Of a stretch of 64,000 bases of DNA, positions 25,510 through 34,203 are shown in pieces. Within the stretch, counting starts at the first letter, position 1. The number at the start of each line of letters is the position of its first letter. The stretch is from Oscillospiraceae bacterium. Its GTDB lineage: Bacteria > Bacillota > Clostridia > Oscillospirales > Oscillospiraceae. The notes beneath the pieces are model-generated. The model worked only from the letters and a program-made list of their open reading frames with translations, was not told the DNA's origin and did not search any database. The DNA is taken from positions 62,001 to 126,000 of the forward strand of contig JAAWQX010000004.1 in assembly GCA_022800755.1 (NCBI GenBank), read 5' to 3'. The position numbers and the translations under genes are program-made.

Positions 25510-25797
25510 TTATTCACCCAGTCCGGTGAGTTTGTCCGCCAGCGCCCGCAGTTGTTGGGCCAGGGCGGCGGCTTCCTCGCCGGTGGCGGTGGTTTTGGTC
25601 TGCGTGCGGCCCAGCAGGTAATCGGCGGTGACGCCGTAGTAGTCGCAGGCCCGGACGAGGAACGCCAAGCCGGGTTCCCGGGTGCCGTTTTCGTAGTGGC
25701 TCAAAAGCGCCTGGCTGATGCCCAGGTCGGCGGCCACCTGCCGCTGGCGCTTTCCGCTGCGGTAACGCAGGTCGGATAATACTTCATGGAATCGCAA
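25510..25797 (-). CDS. XRE-family HTH regulator
   Basis: 95 residues: one Cro/cI HTH ([23 protein letters not shown]), the usual DYLLGRTQ segment, and a short Ala/Leu-rich C-terminal helix (about 75-95) that may dimerize. The start is a TTG at 25797 with GGAGGG seven bases upstream; no in-frame ATG is available. It sits between dnaI and lepA in an apparent operon. Unlike the island regulators at 14-16 kb, it has the high GC of the core genome. Its target is unknown. Confidence 0.88.
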   Translation of the reverse strand: MRFHEVLSDLRYRSGKRQRQVAADLGISQALLSHYENGTREPGLAFLVRACDYYGVTADYLLGRTQTKTTATGEEAAALAQQLRALADKLTGLGE

Positions 25798-25822
25798 TTC
25801 ACAGCCCTCCGCGGATGGAAGA

Positions 25823-26803
25823 TTACCGGCGCCGGATATCCGACCCCAAAAAGTGCAGCCATTGATACTCCCCCAGCAGCCGGGACGCGATCTGGGGGCT
25901 GTACTGCTGTTCCAGCTCCGGTTCCGACAGGTTGGTGCTGATAATGGTCTGCTTCCCGGCGGTGAGCCGGTGGTTGATGAGCGTATACAGGGCGCTTTGG
26001 GCGGCGGAGGTATTCATCTCGGTCCCCAAATCGTCTAAGATCATCAAATCGCAGGACAAATACTGCCGCACGGTGGCTCCGGCGGCGGCTTTTTCGTCCC
26101 CGTCCCGGGAGAACCGCTCTTTCTCGAACGCCCCCAGACAGGCGGACGCGCTGTCGTAAGCCACGGACCAGCCGTTTTCCGACACCACTTTGGCGATGCA
26201 GGCGGACAAAAAGGTCTTGCCCAGCCCCGGGCCGCCGGAAAAGATGAGGTTCGGCCCCTGCCCGTCAAAGCCCCGGGCGTACGCCTCGCAGAAATCCCGG
26301 ATGATACTCATGCACTCCCGGGGATTGTCCCCGTTCCGGTCGGGAATATCGGGGTAGAAACTCAGGTCAAACCCGGAAAACTGCTCGTCTCCCCGGAGGA
26401 GTTTGGACAGGTGCTTTGTCACCTGGGCGTTATACAGCCGCCGCAGGCAGTGGCACAGTTTCCCGTTTACATACCCGGTGTCCCGGCAGTCCGGGCAGTC
26501 GTACACCTCGCCGGTGTAGTCCGGGTCGAACCCGGCCCCGGCCAGCCGCGCCCGGCGCTCGTCCTGCAAGGCCCGGTTTTCCGCTTCCAGGGCGGCCAGA
26601 TCGTCGGCCAGGGTCTTGCCGCCGGCCATCGTCACTTGGGCCAGCCGCCGCATTTGCCCCTGCAAAGCCCCGTCGATCTGCCGGACCCGGGGGATGCGGG
26701 CGTAGACCTCCCGCCGCCGGGCGGACTGCAAGTCCTCGTTATGATGCCGGATATCATCCAGCTGTTTTCTGGCAAGGGCCAGCAGCTTCCCATCCAGTGC
26801 CAT
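25823..26803 (-). CDS. DnaC/DnaI-type helicase loader ATPase
   Basis: 326-residue AAA+ protein. A coiled N-terminal half leads to a zinc-binding site (Cys103, Cys106, Cys117, Cys119), as in Bacillus DnaI. The ATPase follows: Walker A GGPGLGKT at 190-197, Walker B LMILDDLG, and the expected STNL sensor. In Firmicutes it loads the replicative helicase onto DNA. It follows a DnaD-domain gene by 12 bases, the classic primosome pairing, which supports the role strongly. AGGAGGC precedes the ATG. DnaI is the best functional name, though some phage-type DnaC proteins look alike. Confidence 0.92.
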   Translation of the reverse strand: MALDGKLLALARKQLDDIRHHNEDLQSARRREVYARIPRVRQIDGALQGQMRRLAQVTMAGGKTLADDLAALEAENRALQDERRARLAGAGFDPDYTGEVYDCPDCRDTGYVNGKLCHCLRRLYNAQVTKHLSKLLRGDEQFSGFDLSFYPDIPDRNGDNPRECMSIIRDFCEAYARGFDGQGPNLIFSGGPGLGKTFLSACIAKVVSENGWSVAYDSASACLGAFEKERFSRDGDEKAAAGATVRQYLSCDLMILDDLGTEMNTSAAQSALYTLINHRLTAGKQTIISTNLSEPELEQQYSPQIASRLLGEYQWLHFLGSDIRRR

Positions 26804-26815
26804 GGGCGCCTCCTG

Positions 26816-27757
26816 TTATTTTTTAATGCTCTCGTAGATCTTCATCAGCCGCTCTTTCTCTCCGCCGGGGCGGGGAGCGGTCTGCGCCGGGGCCTGTTGG
26901 GGGGTGCGCTTCCGGCCGGGGAGGGTATCCCCGGTCTCGATCTGCTCCGGCGTGCGCAGGCCTTTTTGGTGCCAGCTTTGAAGGATTTTGTTCATATACG
27001 CCCATTTCAGCCCGCCGGTCTGGGTGACGGTGCGGTCGTAGGCGATGAGGATGGAATCCTGGGGGAAGCCCAAGTCCAGCCATTGTTCCAGATAATTGCG
27101 TTCCGTGGCGGACAGTTCCCGGTCCCGGATACCCAGCGCCCGTTTCAAAGCGGCCACGCCGTCTTTTTTCTCCTGCCGCCGGGTGAGGTAAGTTTCCGCC
27201 TGTTCCAGGGTAAAAATTTCCAGCCTTGCCCAGACGTAGCCCTCTTTTTCGATCTGCCGCATGGTGGGGACCCGCCCGGGGCCGTATTTTTCCGCCCATT
27301 CCTCTTTACAGGCGTTCATCATCAGCACGATGACCTCCGGCGGCAGGCCCAATTCGTCATACAGCCCAAAGAGCTTTTGCAGCTCCGTGGTAGACAGCTT
27401 CCGGCCCAAAATCTGCCCTGCTTCCTGCACAAGGTCCCGGAACCGTGGGTCTTCCCGGGTGCGCTCCACGATATAGGACGCGTCGTACTGGGGCAGTTCC
27501 TCCGCCGGCGCGGCGGGGGCGGGGCGGTCGGACAAAAGCCCCATGCGTTTTAGCTGTTTTCCGGCCTCCTGCACGGCGGTCAAGGGCAGCCGCAGGTCCT
27601 GGGAGATACGCAGGTCGTCCCGGGGCTTGTCCCCCCGCTTGAGGTACAAATACATCCGCATACACACGTCGTTGTCACAGCCCAGCAGGGCGTCCACGTC
27701 CGACACCGGGATGGACACGCACTCCGGGCTGGACACCACATATTCATCCTTTGCCAT
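26816..27757 (-). CDS. DnaD-domain replication initiation/restart protein
   Basis: 313 residues with an N-terminal winged-helix-like region (about 1-75), a variable linker, and two DnaB_2/DnaD-type helical domains (about 100-175 and 180-255). The second contains the signature YMNKILQSWHQKGLRT, like the YxxxI.W motif that binds DNA in Bacillus DnaD. The C-terminal tail is Pro/Arg-rich. It should remodel DNA and help load the helicase with the adjacent DnaI-type ATPase. AAAGGAGG upstream of the ATG overlaps a TTTCCCGGGAAA palindrome. It is the first gene of the dnaD-dnaI-XRE-lepA run. Confidence 0.9.
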   Translation of the reverse strand: MAKDEYVVSSPECVSIPVSDVDALLGCDNDVCMRMYLYLKRGDKPRDDLRISQDLRLPLTAVQEAGKQLKRMGLLSDRPAPAAPAEELPQYDASYIVERTREDPRFRDLVQEAGQILGRKLSTTELQKLFGLYDELGLPPEVIVLMMNACKEEWAEKYGPGRVPTMRQIEKEGYVWARLEIFTLEQAETYLTRRQEKKDGVAALKRALGIRDRELSATERNYLEQWLDLGFPQDSILIAYDRTVTQTGGLKWAYMNKILQSWHQKGLRTPEQIETGDTLPGRKRTPQQAPAQTAPRPGGEKERLMKIYESIKK

Positions 27758-27772
27758 AGTCCGCGCGCCTCC

Positions 27773-27784
27773 TTTCCCGGGAAA
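27773..27784. promoter_or_regulatory. TTTCCCGGGAAA palindrome overlapping the dnaD ribosome site
   Basis: A perfect 12-bp palindrome identical to the core of the Noc-binding sequence described in Bacillus subtilis. It overlaps the dnaD Shine-Dalgarno and lies 3' of the dnaD promoter. A ParB/Noc-family gene exists in this window (53654-54469). Binding is conjecture. Confidence 0.4.
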
Positions 27785-27799
27785 TTTTTCGTATTTTGT

Positions 27800-27849
27800 A
27801 GTATAACACGAAATTTACCTTGCCGCAAGGGGGTGTTCTATGCTATAAT
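27800..27849. promoter_or_regulatory. Overlapping divergent promoters dnaD / U32 gene
   Basis: Minus strand: TTGCGG (27828-27823), 17-base spacer, TATACT (27805-27800) for dnaD. Plus strand: TTGCCG (27820-27825), 18-base spacer, TATAAT (27844-27849) for the U32 gene. The two -35 hexamers share three base pairs, so the promoters should compete for polymerase. Confidence 0.78.
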
Positions 27850-27912
27850 ACATTGATTTAATATCGATAATTGTACCTATTTACAGAACTTTCACTTTTT
27901 CGGAGTGTTTCT

Positions 27913-30000
27913 ATGTTAGAATTATTAGCGCCGGCGGGCTCGCCGGAGAGCGTCATTGCGGCGGTGCAAAGCGGCGCGGACGCTGTGTATATGGGGTTTG
28001 GCGATTTCAACGCCCGCCGGGGCGCGGAGAACTTTTCCCAGGAAGAATTTGCCAAGGCGGTGCGTTACTGCCGCATCCGGGGGTGCAAGGTGTATGTGAC
28101 CCTGAACACCCTGGTAGGCGACCGGGAGCTGTCCGACGCGGCGGGTATGGCCCGCATGGCCTCCGACCTGGGGGCGGACGGCATCATTATCCAGGACCTG
28201 GGCTTGATCCGGGTCGTCCGGGAGGCGGTGCCGGATATCCCATTGCACGCCAGCACGCAGATGAGCGTACACAACCTGGCGGGGGTGGAGGCCTGCGCCC
28301 AACTGGGTCTGACCCGGGCGGTGCTGGCCCGGGAACTGAGCTATGAGCAGATCGCGTTCATCGCCAAGCACGCCCCCATCGAAACGGAAGTATTTGTCCA
28401 CGGGGCGCTGTGCTTCTGCCATTCCGGGCAATGCTACATGAGCAGCCTCATCGGGCGCAGGAGCGGCAACCGGGGCATGTGCGCCCAGCCCTGCCGGATG
28501 CAGTACAGCATGGGCGGACGTATGGACGATTATCCCCTGTCCCTGAAGGACAACTGCTTGGTGGACAAGCTGCAAATGCTGGAAGACGCGGGCGTGACCT
28601 GCGCGAAGATCGAGGGCCGCATGAAGCGCCCGGAGTACACCGCCGCGGTGACGGAGGTGTATTCCAAGGTCATCAAGGAGCGCCGGGCGCCCACCCAGCC
28701 GGAATACGAGCAATTAGAGCGGGCCTTCTCCCGGGAGGGCTTTACCCAGGGCTATTTCAACGGCGAGATCGGGCCAGACATGTTCGGCACCCGCCAGGAG
28801 CGCAGCCGGGAGCAGGAGAAGTTTTTCAACGCTGTGCGCAAGCAGTACGCGGACAGCGAAGTGCGCCGAGTCCCGGTGGACTTTTACGCGGTGATCCGGG
28901 AGGGCCAGCCCGTGCAGGCGGCGGTGGCGGACCGGGACGGGCACCGGGCGGTCGTGACGGGCGGCGTCCCGCCGAAAGCGGAGCGCCGTGGGGTCACGGA
29001 GCAGAACATCCGGGACCAGATGTATAAAACCGGCGGCACACCCTATTACGCGGAAAACGTCTATTGCGAGATCGACCCGGGCCTGCACGTCACTGCGTCG
29101 GAAGTGAACGAGCTGCGGCGCAAGCTGATCTCGGAACTCACGGCCCAGCGGGCGAAGCGCCCGGACCGCCGGGTGCAGAAATTTCCCCCGGTCCCCACGG
29201 ACCGCTTCATCCGCAAGGACCCCCGCATGATCTTTCAGGTGCTCACCGCCGAACAGCTCACCGAAGAGCTGGCGGAGCTGCGCCCATCTTACGTATACGT
29301 TCCCTTAGAGGTATTATATAAAGACCCCCACTGCACCGACGCGTTCACTCAAACGGGCACGGTGGTAGCGGCGGTGCTGCCCCGGATCATCACGGATAAC
29401 CAGGTGGCGGAGGTGGCGAACATGCTCCGCCAGGTGCGCCTTTCCGGGGTGGAGGAAGCCCTTGTGGGCAACCTGGGGCATATTTTCCTGGCCCGCCAGG
29501 CGGGGATGCGCGTCCGGGGCGACTTCGGCCTGAACGCCTTTAATTCCTACGCCCTGGAGGTATTGTCCACGGCGGGGCTGGAATCGGCCACCGCGTCGTT
29601 TGAACTGCGCATGGCCCAGATCCGGGATCTGAAAAAACCCATCGACGCGGAAATGATTGTCTACGGCCGCCTGCCGGCCATGGTCAGCGACCAGTGCATC
29701 ATCAAAAACAGCGCGGGCCGCTGCGCCTGCCAGACGCCGGGGCAACTGTCGGACCGCACGGGCAGCGTATTTCCCGTGGTGCGGGAGTTCGGCTGCCGGA
29801 ACGTGATCTATAACGCCCATAAGCTGTTCATGGCGGACAAGCGCCGGGAGTATGAAACGGCGGGCTTATGGGGCGTGCGGATGCTGTTCACCACGGAATC
29901 GCCCCGGGAATGCGTTGAGGTGGCAAAAAGCTACCTGGGCTTGTCGGAGTACCGGCCCAACGGCCTGACCCGCGGCCTTTACTACCGGGGGGTGGAGTGA
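27913..30000 (+). CDS. U32-family protein (RlhA-like, probable rRNA/tRNA hydroxylation)
   Basis: 695 residues. The N-terminal U32 domain has the opening ELLAPAGSPESVIAAVQSGADAV-type block and the Fe-S-type Cys motif HGALCFCHSGQC with GNRGMCAQPCR. A long C-terminal half (DUF3656-like) ends with more Cys (GRCACQT, EFGC). Family members once called collagenases (PrtC) are now known to hydroxylate RNA: E. coli RlhA (23S C2501) and TrhP (tRNA U34). The two-domain length fits RlhA best. GGAG lies eight bases before ATG 27913. The stop overlaps the maf start (TGATG), so it leads a maf-mreCD-pbp2 transcription unit. Confidence 0.9.
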   Translation: MLELLAPAGSPESVIAAVQSGADAVYMGFGDFNARRGAENFSQEEFAKAVRYCRIRGCKVYVTLNTLVGDRELSDAAGMARMASDLGADGIIIQDLGLIRVVREAVPDIPLHASTQMSVHNLAGVEACAQLGLTRAVLARELSYEQIAFIAKHAPIETEVFVHGALCFCHSGQCYMSSLIGRRSGNRGMCAQPCRMQYSMGGRMDDYPLSLKDNCLVDKLQMLEDAGVTCAKIEGRMKRPEYTAAVTEVYSKVIKERRAPTQPEYEQLERAFSREGFTQGYFNGEIGPDMFGTRQERSREQEKFFNAVRKQYADSEVRRVPVDFYAVIREGQPVQAAVADRDGHRAVVTGGVPPKAERRGVTEQNIRDQMYKTGGTPYYAENVYCEIDPGLHVTASEVNELRRKLISELTAQRAKRPDRRVQKFPPVPTDRFIRKDPRMIFQVLTAEQLTEELAELRPSYVYVPLEVLYKDPHCTDAFTQTGTVVAAVLPRIITDNQVAEVANMLRQVRLSGVEEALVGNLGHIFLARQAGMRVRGDFGLNAFNSYALEVLSTAGLESATASFELRMAQIRDLKKPIDAEMIVYGRLPAMVSDQCIIKNSAGRCACQTPGQLSDRTGSVFPVVREFGCRNVIYNAHKLFMADKRREYETAGLWGVRMLFTTESPRECVEVAKSYLGLSEYRPNGLTRGLYYRGVE

Positions 30001-30569
30001 TGGCACTGATCTTAGCCTCTGCCTCGCCCCGCCGGAAGCAATTGCTCACCATGCTGGGCTTGACCTTTGAGGTCCGCCCCGCCGCCGGGGAAGAGAAGCT
30101 GCCTCCCGGCATCGCGCCGGAGGAAGCGGTCAAGCGCCTGTCGGCGCAGAAAGCTGCGGCCGTAGCCGAGACATGCGCCCCTGGAGACGTCGTCATCGGC
30201 GCGGACACCGTGGTGTGGCACGGCGGCCGGATCTTAGGCAAGCCGAAAACCGAACAGGACGCAGCGGATATGCTCCATGCCCTGTCCGGGGAGACCCACA
30301 CGGTCTACACCGGCGTCACGGTGCTGAAAGACGGCGCGGCATTGTCCGCGGCGGAGGAAACGAAGGTGCGCTTCCGGTCGCTGCCCGACGGGGAGATCGC
30401 CGCGTATATCCAAACCGGCGAACCCATGGACAAAGCCGGGGCTTACGGAGCCCAGGGCCTGGGCGCTCTGTTTGTGGAGGGCATCGAAGGGGATTTCTTT
30501 AATGTGATGGGCCTGCCGGTGTGCAGGCTGGGAAAACTGTTGAAAGAAGTAGGTGTAACGCTGCTTTGA
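30000..30569 (+). CDS. maf: Maf-like nucleoside triphosphate pyrophosphatase
   Basis: 189 residues, typical length. It has the N-terminal SASPRRKQLL motif, a catalytic Asp in IGADTVV, the GKPKTEQDA block and YTGV, and the C-terminal GAYGAQG...GDFFNVMGLP signature. Maf proteins hydrolyse dTTP/UTP or modified nucleotides and are linked to septum control in Bacillus. The start overlaps the U32 stop and the end overlaps the mreC TTG start. The maf-mreC order is a conserved Clostridia arrangement, but mreB, which usually lies between, is absent here. Confidence 0.96.
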   Translation: MALILASASPRRKQLLTMLGLTFEVRPAAGEEKLPPGIAPEEAVKRLSAQKAAAVAETCAPGDVVIGADTVVWHGGRILGKPKTEQDAADMLHALSGETHTVYTGVTVLKDGAALSAAEETKVRFRSLPDGEIAAYIQTGEPMDKAGAYGAQGLGALFVEGIEGDFFNVMGLPVCRLGKLLKEVGVTLL

Positions 30570-31408
30570 AAGCCTATCTGAAAAAATACGGCGTCCGGCT
30601 GCTGGTGATCGTGCTGCTGGTCGCGGGGGTACTGGCCATCGGCCGGAATGTGCGGGACGGAGGCGTGGGTCTGCTGTCCAATGTCTCCGGCGCCATCCGT
30701 ACGCCCTTCCAAAAGGTCGCCACCGCGGTGGTGAGCCGCATGGAGGAACTGTACGGCTACATTTATGAATACGACAATCTGAAGCAGGAGAATGAGCGCC
30801 TGCGCGCCCAGCTTGCGGACCTGGAACAGCAGATCCGGGAAAACGACCAGGCCGCGGAGGAAAACGCCCGTCTGCGGGAAATTCTGAACCTCCAGCAAAA
30901 GCATACGGACTACGTGTTTGAATCCGCCAAGGTGGTGTCCTGGAACGCGTCCAACTGGGATTCCAGCTTCACCATCAGCAAAGGCGCGGACGCGGAGCTT
31001 GCGGTAGGCGACAGCGTGGTAACGGAGTACGGCGTGCTGGTAGGCACCATCACCGAGGTAGGCGCGAGCTGGTCCACGGTAGAGACGGTGGTGGACCTGG
31101 ACACGAACATCGGCGTGCTGGTAGGCGCGGAAGAGGTCTCCGGCATTCTGGAGGGGGACTACACTCTGATGCGCTCCCAGTACATGCGCTTGAGTTTCGT
31201 GGCGGAGACAGGGCAGATCATCACCGGCGACATTGTGGTGACCTCCGGCGCCGGCGGGGCGTACCCCCAGGGCCTGATCGTCGGCACGGTCTCCTCGGTC
31301 CACAGCGAGGCGGCGGGCCAGGTGGAATACGCTGTGGTAGAGCCGTACACGAAGCTGGACGACCTGACCCAGGTGTTTATCATCAAGGACTACCGGGTGG
31401 TGGAGTAA
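30566..31408 (+). CDS. mreC: Rod shape-determining protein MreC
   Basis: 280 residues: a basic N-terminus, one membrane helix (about 11-28), a coiled coil (about 65-110, LKQENERLRAQLADLEQQI) and the beta-rich extracytoplasmic MreC domain. It bridges the cytoplasmic MreB filament to the elongation synthases (MreD, RodA, PBP2). The start is a TTG at 30566 overlapping the maf stop (TTGA) with AGGTG about ten bases upstream; a longer frame from 30521 would run through maf coding sequence. It is followed by mreD after 9 bases. Confidence 0.95.
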   Translation: MKAYLKKYGVRLLVIVLLVAGVLAIGRNVRDGGVGLLSNVSGAIRTPFQKVATAVVSRMEELYGYIYEYDNLKQENERLRAQLADLEQQIRENDQAAEENARLREILNLQQKHTDYVFESAKVVSWNASNWDSSFTISKGADAELAVGDSVVTEYGVLVGTITEVGASWSTVETVVDLDTNIGVLVGAEEVSGILEGDYTLMRSQYMRLSFVAETGQIITGDIVVTSGAGGAYPQGLIVGTVSSVHSEAAGQVEYAVVEPYTKLDDLTQVFIIKDYRVVE

Positions 31409-31417
31409 GGGGGAGCC

Positions 31418-31930
31418 ATGTTTGCGGATATCATCGATCTGAAAAAGCTGCGGCTGGCGCTGATCTACATTCTGACCCTGCTGATCCTGCTGTTTTTCCA
31501 GGACACGGTGTTTGCCCGGCTGGGCCTGCTGGGGGTAAAGATGCTGTTCATCCCGGCGGCCTGCGTGGCGGTGAGCCTGTTTGAGGGCGGCTTCCGCGGC
31601 GGACTGTTCGGTCTGCTGGCCGGTGTGCTGTGCGACCTGGCGTTCCCGGAAAACACGCTGCTGTTCACGGTTTTATTCCCGGCCATCGGCTTTCTATCGG
31701 GCCTGGCGTCGGAATTCTGGCTGAGCCGGAGCTTCACGGCCTATCTGACCACGGCGGGGGCGGCATTGCTGTTTACGGCCCTGGCCCAGACGGTGCGGGT
31801 GGTCCTGGTGGAGCCTGGGTCTGCGGTGGCGTGCCTGACCACGGCGCTGGTGCAAACGGTGTGGTCCATGCCCATGGCCGCGGCGTGCTACGCATTGATG
31901 CGCTGGATCCACAAAAGATGGAAGGCGTAA
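31418..31930 (+). CDS. mreD: Rod shape-determining protein MreD
   Basis: 170-residue integral membrane protein with five or six predicted helices. It has the DTVFARLGLLGVKM and FEGGFRGGLFGLLAGVLCDL stretches seen in MreD proteins. It is part of the elongasome with MreC and PBP2, whose genes flank it at 9 and 22 bases. GGGGGA precedes the ATG. Sequence conservation in this family is low, so synteny carries much of the assignment. Confidence 0.93.
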   Translation: MFADIIDLKKLRLALIYILTLLILLFFQDTVFARLGLLGVKMLFIPAACVAVSLFEGGFRGGLFGLLAGVLCDLAFPENTLLFTVLFPAIGFLSGLASEFWLSRSFTAYLTTAGAALLFTALAQTVRVVLVEPGSAVACLTTALVQTVWSMPMAAACYALMRWIHKRWKA

Positions 31931-31952
31931 TGTTCCCTGAAAGGAAAAGCGA

Positions 31953-34130
31953 ATGAAAAAACTTATCTCATCCGGCCGTCTGATCGGCGGCGGGATCGTT
32001 CTGGCGCTGCTGCTGGTGCTGTATTTCTCGGTGCTGTTCAAATTACAGGTGATCGAGGGGGCGAAGTACGCGGCGGAAAGCGCGAATAACCGGGTGACGG
32101 AAGAGACGGTAGCGGCCTCCCGGGGCAACATTCTGGACCGCTACGGCCGTTTGCTGGTGTCCAGCCGTACCTGCTATGACATCGTCATCAACACCGACGA
32201 GCTGTTCGAACAGGAAGACCCCAACGCGGTCATCCTGGAACTGATCGACACGGTGGAGGAGTTCGGCCAGACCTACATCGACGAACTGCCGATCACGTCC
32301 CAGTCGCCCTTTGAATACACGGAAAAGATCACCGCCCGTCAGCAGGCGGTGCTGGACGGCTACATCCAAAACGCCTGCACCAACAGCATGTACACCCAGC
32401 TTGCCCTGGATACGGGCATCGCCAAGGTGAACCCGAACCCCCAGAGCGATGAAGACCCCAAGTACGTCAAGGACGACGAAGTCACGGCGGTAGAGCTGAT
32501 GGCGTTTTTCCGCTCCCGGTACGGCATCGGCGCGGGCTATGACAACGAGCAGACCCGCAAGGTGGCGGGCCTGCGCTACGAGCTGAACAGCCGCTACATC
32601 GTGGATACATCGGACTACATTTTCGTCAAGGACGCGTCCTTGCCCCTCATCACGAAGCTGCTGGAGCAGGACGTACCCGGCGTGGAGGTAGAGACCAGCT
32701 TTGTCCGGGAGTACAACACCTCCGGCGCGGCGCACATCCTGGGCTACATCAACTCCATGGACGAAACGGATGTCAAGCGGTATCGGGACAAAAACTATCC
32801 CCTGAACGCCCAGGTGGGCAAGGAGGGCGCGGAACTGGCCTTTGAGGAGTACCTCCACGGGCAGGACGGCACCGTGGCCGTGACGAAAACGGCGGAGGGC
32901 GCCATCGTCCGCCGGGAATACACCGAGCCGCCCCAGCCGGGGGATAACGTGTACCTGACCATCGACATCGTGTTCCAAGAGGCGGTAGAGCGGATTTTAG
33001 CGTCCAGCATCGAAAAGCTCCAGGCGGAGCGGGACATTGCCAACGCGGAGTACGAGGAACTGGGCATGGATAAGGAGATCAAGCCGGACATCACCGGCGG
33101 CGCCATCGCCGCGGTGGACGTAAAAGCCGGCGAACCTCTTGCCATCGCCAGCTGGCCGGACTTTGACCTGACCACCCTGCTGGACAACTACACCGAAGTG
33201 AGCACGGACGAGGCCAAGCCCCTGATGAACCGGGCCTTGCAGGGCGAATACGCCCCCGGCTCCACCTTCAAGCCCTGCACCGCCATCGCCTGCCTGACGG
33301 AGGGCATCATCACCACGGAAAGCACCATTGAGGACGAGGGCAAATTCACCAAATACGCCGACGCGGGCTACGCCCCGGTGTGCTGGGCATACTCCGCCGG
33401 ATTCAAGCACGGCGTGGTGAACGTGGCCCAGGCCATTCAGGTGTCCTGCAACTATTTCTTCTACACCATCAGCGACTTTGTCGGCAACGACGATTTGTCC
33501 GACTACGCCGCCCGCTTCGGCATGGGCACCGCTACAGGCATTGAACTGCCGGAATCCCTTGGCGTCATCGGCACCCAGGCCTATAAGCTGGAGAACATCG
33601 GCGCCGACTGGTACCAGGGCGACACGGTGCAGACCGGCATCGGCCAGGGCTACAGCGTATACACGCCTCTGCAATTGGCGGAGTACATCGCCGCCGTCGC
33701 CAACAGCGGCGAGCACCACACCGCGTCGATTTTGAAAAAAGTCACCAGTTACGACTACGGCGAGACCGTCTATGAGCGCAAGCCGGAGGTACTCAGCACC
33801 GTGGAAAGCGAGGAAAAGAACTACGAAGCGGTACGCTACGGCATGTACATGGTGGCCAACACCTTTGAGGGCAGCGCCTACGAGGCGTTCCGGGACTGCA
33901 ATCTGTCTGTGTGCGCCAAGACCGGCACAGCCCAGACCGGCGGCGGCACCAACGCGATTTTCGTGTGCTTCGCGCCCTATGAGGACCCAGAGATAGCGGT
34001 AGCCATCGTGGTGGAAAAAGGCTCGTCTGGTGCCTCCATTGCGTTCATCGGCCGTGAGGTCATGGAAGCGTACTTCAGCATCAAGGAATCGAACAAGACG
34101 ATCGAATCGGAAATGAGCTTCCTGCGCTGA
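31953..34130 (+). CDS. mrdA: Penicillin-binding protein 2 (class B transpeptidase of the elongasome)
   Basis: 725 residues: a single N-terminal membrane helix (about 13-30), a pedestal/dimerization domain, and a C-terminal D,D-transpeptidase. Catalytic motifs are S437 in STFKPC (SxxK), S498 in SCNYF (SxN) and K656 in KTGTAQ (KTG). It cross-links peptidoglycan during side-wall growth with MreCD. The pedestal has an insertion (about 150-220) common in Clostridia. AAAGGA lies upstream. The rodA partner and mreB are not in this cluster and must be elsewhere. Confidence 0.96.
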   Translation: MKKLISSGRLIGGGIVLALLLVLYFSVLFKLQVIEGAKYAAESANNRVTEETVAASRGNILDRYGRLLVSSRTCYDIVINTDELFEQEDPNAVILELIDTVEEFGQTYIDELPITSQSPFEYTEKITARQQAVLDGYIQNACTNSMYTQLALDTGIAKVNPNPQSDEDPKYVKDDEVTAVELMAFFRSRYGIGAGYDNEQTRKVAGLRYELNSRYIVDTSDYIFVKDASLPLITKLLEQDVPGVEVETSFVREYNTSGAAHILGYINSMDETDVKRYRDKNYPLNAQVGKEGAELAFEEYLHGQDGTVAVTKTAEGAIVRREYTEPPQPGDNVYLTIDIVFQEAVERILASSIEKLQAERDIANAEYEELGMDKEIKPDITGGAIAAVDVKAGEPLAIASWPDFDLTTLLDNYTEVSTDEAKPLMNRALQGEYAPGSTFKPCTAIACLTEGIITTESTIEDEGKFTKYADAGYAPVCWAYSAGFKHGVVNVAQAIQVSCNYFFYTISDFVGNDDLSDYAARFGMGTATGIELPESLGVIGTQAYKLENIGADWYQGDTVQTGIGQGYSVYTPLQLAEYIAAVANSGEHHTASILKKVTSYDYGETVYERKPEVLSTVESEEKNYEAVRYGMYMVANTFEGSAYEAFRDCNLSVCAKTGTAQTGGGTNAIFVCFAPYEDPEIAVAIVVEKGSSGASIAFIGREVMEAYFSIKESNKTIESEMSFLR

Positions 34131-34148
34131 AAACCGGAGAAATTTTTC

Positions 34149-34176
34149 TTGCGAAAGGCAAGAACGATGATAAAAT
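34149..34176 (+). promoter_or_regulatory. Promoter upstream of the MgsA-like gene
   Basis: TTGCGA (34149-34154), 16-base spacer, TAAAAT (34171-34176), 28 bases before the ATG. A short CTTGC/GCAAG stem overlaps the -35. Confidence 0.6.
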
Positions 34177-34203
34177 AAACGTAAGCAGAAAGGGTGAAAC
34201 GAC

